Below, in pieces: positions 31,829-33,654 of a stretch of DNA of 33,654 nucleotides (position 1 is its first letter; the number at the start of each line of letters is the position of its first letter). This stretch comes from Opitutia bacterium (lineage in GTDB: Bacteria; Verrucomicrobiota; Verrucomicrobiae; Opitutales; Opitutaceae): the NCBI GenBank assembly GCA_947442255.1, contig CANEVO010000040.1, positions 1 through 33,654 on the forward strand, read 5' to 3'. The position numbers and the translations under genes are program-made. The notes under the pieces were generated by a model, which did no database searches, was not told the DNA's origin, and saw only the letters and a program-made list of their open reading frames with translations.

Positions 31829-33322
31829 ATGAGCGAATCGATCCGCCCCGAGTCCGATCGCCGCGCCGCGTTGCTGCCGACGCTCGGCTTCTTCAGCGCC
31901 ACCATGCTCGTCGCCGGCGGCGTCATCGGCTCCGGTATCTTCCGCAAGCCGGGCGTCATGGCCGCCGAGGTGGGGTCGCCCGAGGTGCTGCTGGGCGTGT
32001 GGCTCGTCGCCGGCGTAATCTCGATCTTCGGCGCGCTGACGAATGCCGAGCTCGCCGGCATGATGCCCAAGACCGGCGGGCAATACGTCTACCTGCGCCG
32101 CGCCTTCGGCCCGTTCGTCGCTTTCATCTACGGCTGGGCCCTGCTGGCTGTGATCCAATCCGGCTCGATCGCGGCGCTGACCTACGTCTTCGCCGAATAT
32201 TCCACGCGGCTCATCCTGCTGCCGGAAGCGAGTCCGGAACTCGTCGCCTGGGTCCTGCACGTCCCGGTGATCGGCGACATCGCGCCGTTCCGTGAATTCG
32301 GGATCAAGGGGCTGGCGGCCACGATCATCATCGGGCTGACAATTGTGAACTACCTCGGGGTGCGGTTCGGCGGCGTGGTGCAGAATGTTTTCTCGGTGGC
32401 CAAGATGGGCGCGATGGTGGGCCTCGCCGCGGCGGTGCTGCTGGCGCCGGGCGTCGGGTCGGTGGCCAACCTCACGACCGACAGCGTGCTGGTTCATCCG
32501 ACGGGCTTTGCGTGGTGGGCGGCCGTGGCGGCGGCGTTGCAGGGCGCGTTCTGGGCCTACGACGGCTGGCATAAAATCACCTACATCGGCGGCGAGCTGA
32601 AGTCACCGCAGCGCGATCTGCCGCGGAGCCTCATCCTCGGCATCCTGATCGTGACGGCGCTCTACCTTTTGCTCAGCGCCATCTACGCGTACGTCCTGCC
32701 GATCGACGAAATGGCGCGCTCGAAGCTCGTGGCGGCGGATGTCGCCGAGCGCGTCTTTACGGGGGGGGGACGATGGATTGCGGTGGCGGTGATGCTCTCG
32801 ACCTTTGGTGCGGCCAACGCCGTCATCCTGACGAGCGCCCGCGTTTATTTCTCGATGAGCCGCGACCAGCTCCTGCCGGCGAGCCTCGGCAACGCGCACG
32901 AGCGCTTCCATACGCCGTCCGCCTCGCTCGTGCTTCAGGGCTTCTGGAGCGTGCTGCTGCTCTTCAGCGGCACGTTCGACACGCTGACGGACACGCTGAT
33001 TTTCGTGAGTTGGTTCTTTTACGTCGCGAATGCCGGCGCCGTGTTCGTGCTGCGGCGCCGCGAGCCGGACGCACCGCGGCCCTTCCGCGTGCCGGGCTAC
33101 CCCGTCGTGCCGATTATCTTCGTGGCCTTCGGTCTCGTTTACCTCGTGCTCACGCTCGCCAACGACATCTCCGCGTACCGGCAGGCTGTGGCCGCGGGGC
33201 GGCCGGCGTTGCTCAATACCATTCTAGGACTCGCCCTCGTGTTCAGCGGCACGCCGGTATACTGGTACTATCGTTGGAAGTCCGGGGCGAAGAACCCGTC
33301 GACCGGCGCGTCGCCGTCGTAG
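31829..33322 (+). CDS. APC-superfamily amino acid transporter
   Basis: An inner-membrane amino acid permease or exchanger of the LAT-like group. The 497-residue protein has about twelve hydrophobic helices. The first carries the substrate-site motif GGVIGSGIF (29-37 region), followed by GALTNAELAGMMPKTGGQYVYLRRAFGP, typical of the family, and FWAYDGWHKITYIGGELKSPQRDLPRS in the middle. The C-terminus is hydrophilic and short. The start ATG at 31829 follows repeat DNA. It is on the same strand as the ABC transporter but separated by 194 bases of repeats, so it is probably a separate unit. Substrate is unknown. Confidence 0.92.
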   Translation: MSESIRPESDRRAALLPTLGFFSATMLVAGGVIGSGIFRKPGVMAAEVGSPEVLLGVWLVAGVISIFGALTNAELAGMMPKTGGQYVYLRRAFGPFVAFIYGWALLAVIQSGSIAALTYVFAEYSTRLILLPEASPELVAWVLHVPVIGDIAPFREFGIKGLAATIIIGLTIVNYLGVRFGGVVQNVFSVAKMGAMVGLAAAVLLAPGVGSVANLTTDSVLVHPTGFAWWAAVAAALQGAFWAYDGWHKITYIGGELKSPQRDLPRSLILGILIVTALYLLLSAIYAYVLPIDEMARSKLVAADVAERVFTGGGRWIAVAVMLSTFGAANAVILTSARVYFSMSRDQLLPASLGNAHERFHTPSASLVLQGFWSVLLLFSGTFDTLTDTLIFVSWFFYVANAGAVFVLRRREPDAPRPFRVPGYPVVPIIFVAFGLVYLVLTLANDISAYRQAVAAGRPALLNTILGLALVFSGTPVYWYYRWKSGAKNPSTGASPS

Positions 33323-33337
33323 CCGCAACCAAAGTGC

Positions 33338-33404
33338 AGGGCCGAGCTCCGCTGCGGCCGCTCCTGGCGCGTTGAATGAACCGGCCTCGACGGAGCTCGG
33401 CCCT
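33338..33404. repeat. 14-bp perfect inverted repeat
   Basis: AGGGCCGAGCTCCG (33338-33351) and CGGAGCTCGGCCCT (33391-33404). Preceding GCCGCAACCAAAGTG and the GAGCTCGGCC word also occur together at about 11289-11313. The spacing is 39 bases and no T-run follows. Confidence 0.65.
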
Positions 33405-33422
33405 CGGAAGGCAGGAAACGAT

Positions 33423-33520
33423 CAACGCCGAACGCCGAACGCTCAACGCTCAACGCCGAACGCCGAACGTCGAACGTCGAACGTCGAACGCCGAACGCCG
33501 AACGCCGAACGTTCAACGTT
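33423..33520 (+). repeat. tandem array of fourteen 7-bp units
   Basis: Units are of the form (C/G)AACGCC, GAACGTC, CAACGCT and CAACGTT: the first five bases are nearly constant and the last two vary. No unique spacers are present, so it is not a CRISPR. It is directly followed by a GTAG-type hairpin. Confidence 0.8.
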
Positions 33521-33523
33521 CAA

Positions 33524-33598
33524 GTAGCGCCGGGTCTCCGACCGGCGAGGGTGGTGGTTGCAGTGGCACGTACTTCGCCGATCGAGACCGGCGCTATG
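33524..33598. repeat. GTAG-type hairpin pair
   Basis: GTAG-CGCCGGGTC-TCC-GACCGGCG (33524-33547, one bulged G) and, inverted, CGCCGATCGAGACCGGCGCTAT (from 33576). Arrangement is the same as at 31697-31773. Confidence 0.55.
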
Positions 33599-33600
33599 GG

Positions 33601-33637
33601 TTGAGAGTTCAGCGTTAAAAGTTAAGCGTTGAGCGTT
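33601..33637 (-). repeat. inverted heptad array
   Basis: Read on the minus strand it is a run of AACGCTC, AACGCTT, AACTTTT, AACGCTG, AACTCTC units, facing the plus-oriented array at 33423. The two arrays bracket the GTAG-type hairpin pair. Confidence 0.55.
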
Positions 33638-33654
33638 CTCCCCTCCGTCGTCCC

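Larger units (their letters stand above)
33323..33654. other. 332-nt composite repeat locus at the window end
   Basis: It holds, in order, a 14-bp inverted repeat, a 7-base tandem array, a GTAG-type hairpin pair and an inverted heptad array. Short frames here (such as 33376-33618) only translate the repeat and are not genes. Confidence 0.65.

Noticed and set aside
33423..33520. Possible CRISPR array
   Set aside because: The units are 7 bases with no unique spacers and no cas genes; it is a simple tandem repeat.
33376..33618. 80-residue frame with repeated NAERRT-like units
   Set aside because: It is only the translation of the 7-bp tandem array.

Overview
The window is a GC-rich bacterial chromosome segment with 27 supportable protein-coding genes, no rRNA or tRNA gene, no insertion sequence and no CRISPR array. 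It probably comes from the Verrucomicrobiota, most likely an Opitutaceae-like bacterium. The basis is a TonB-dependent receptor with an N-terminal carboxypeptidase-regulatory-like domain and a 'MEAFTV' pre-plug motif, frequent GTG/TTG starts, few clear Shine-Dalgarno sites, and many short palindromic intergenic repeats of a kind common in that phylum. This is inferred by eye; no marker gene settles it.

Layout. (1) 203-4509, minus: a TonB-dependent receptor followed by a secreted purple-acid-phosphatase-like enzyme, flanked by copies of one dispersed repeat. (2) 5017-9108, plus: four genes overlapping by 4 nt each (GT4 glycosyltransferase, MGDG-synthase/UgtP-like glycosyltransferase, diacylglycerol-kinase-like enzyme, LpxH/PlcP-like metallophosphoesterase), which reads as a membrane glycolipid/lipid-remodelling operon. 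(3) 9109-13276: repeats, two small unknown genes, an ApaH/PPP-type phosphatase, a candidate small-RNA terminator, a SAM methyltransferase and an exported TPR protein. (4) 13386-19433: Tat-exported PhoD phosphatase, convergent beta-propeller phytase, then divergently an exported AbgB-like M20 amidohydrolase and an inositol-2-dehydrogenase-like oxidoreductase. (5) 19470-23227, minus: panB-panC-coaBC-coaX, pantothenate and CoA synthesis. (6) 23495-27851, minus: ElyC/YdcF-like membrane protein, DUF47 PhoU-like protein, PiT phosphate transporter and a large unknown exported protein. (7) 28162-33322, plus: ribose-type sugar ABC transporter (binding protein, double ATPase, permease) and an APC amino-acid transporter. 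(8) 33323-33654: a composite repeat locus with a 7-bp tandem array.

The unifying theme is phosphorus. Four different metallophosphoesterases, a phytase, a PiT/DUF47 uptake pair and a probable phospholipid-to-glycolipid operon lie within 27 kb. A coherent model is that phytate and other organic phosphates are hydrolysed at the cell surface (phytase, PhoD, purple acid phosphatase, TonB receptor), phosphate enters through PiT, released inositol is oxidised by the IolG-like enzyme and perhaps imported by the ABC transporter, and membrane phosphate is spared by replacing phospholipids with glycolipids. Gene identities are well supported; the joint function and any shared regulation are inference. 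Pho-box-like dyads upstream of the phytase and a shared upstream box before three plus-strand genes are the best regulatory leads.
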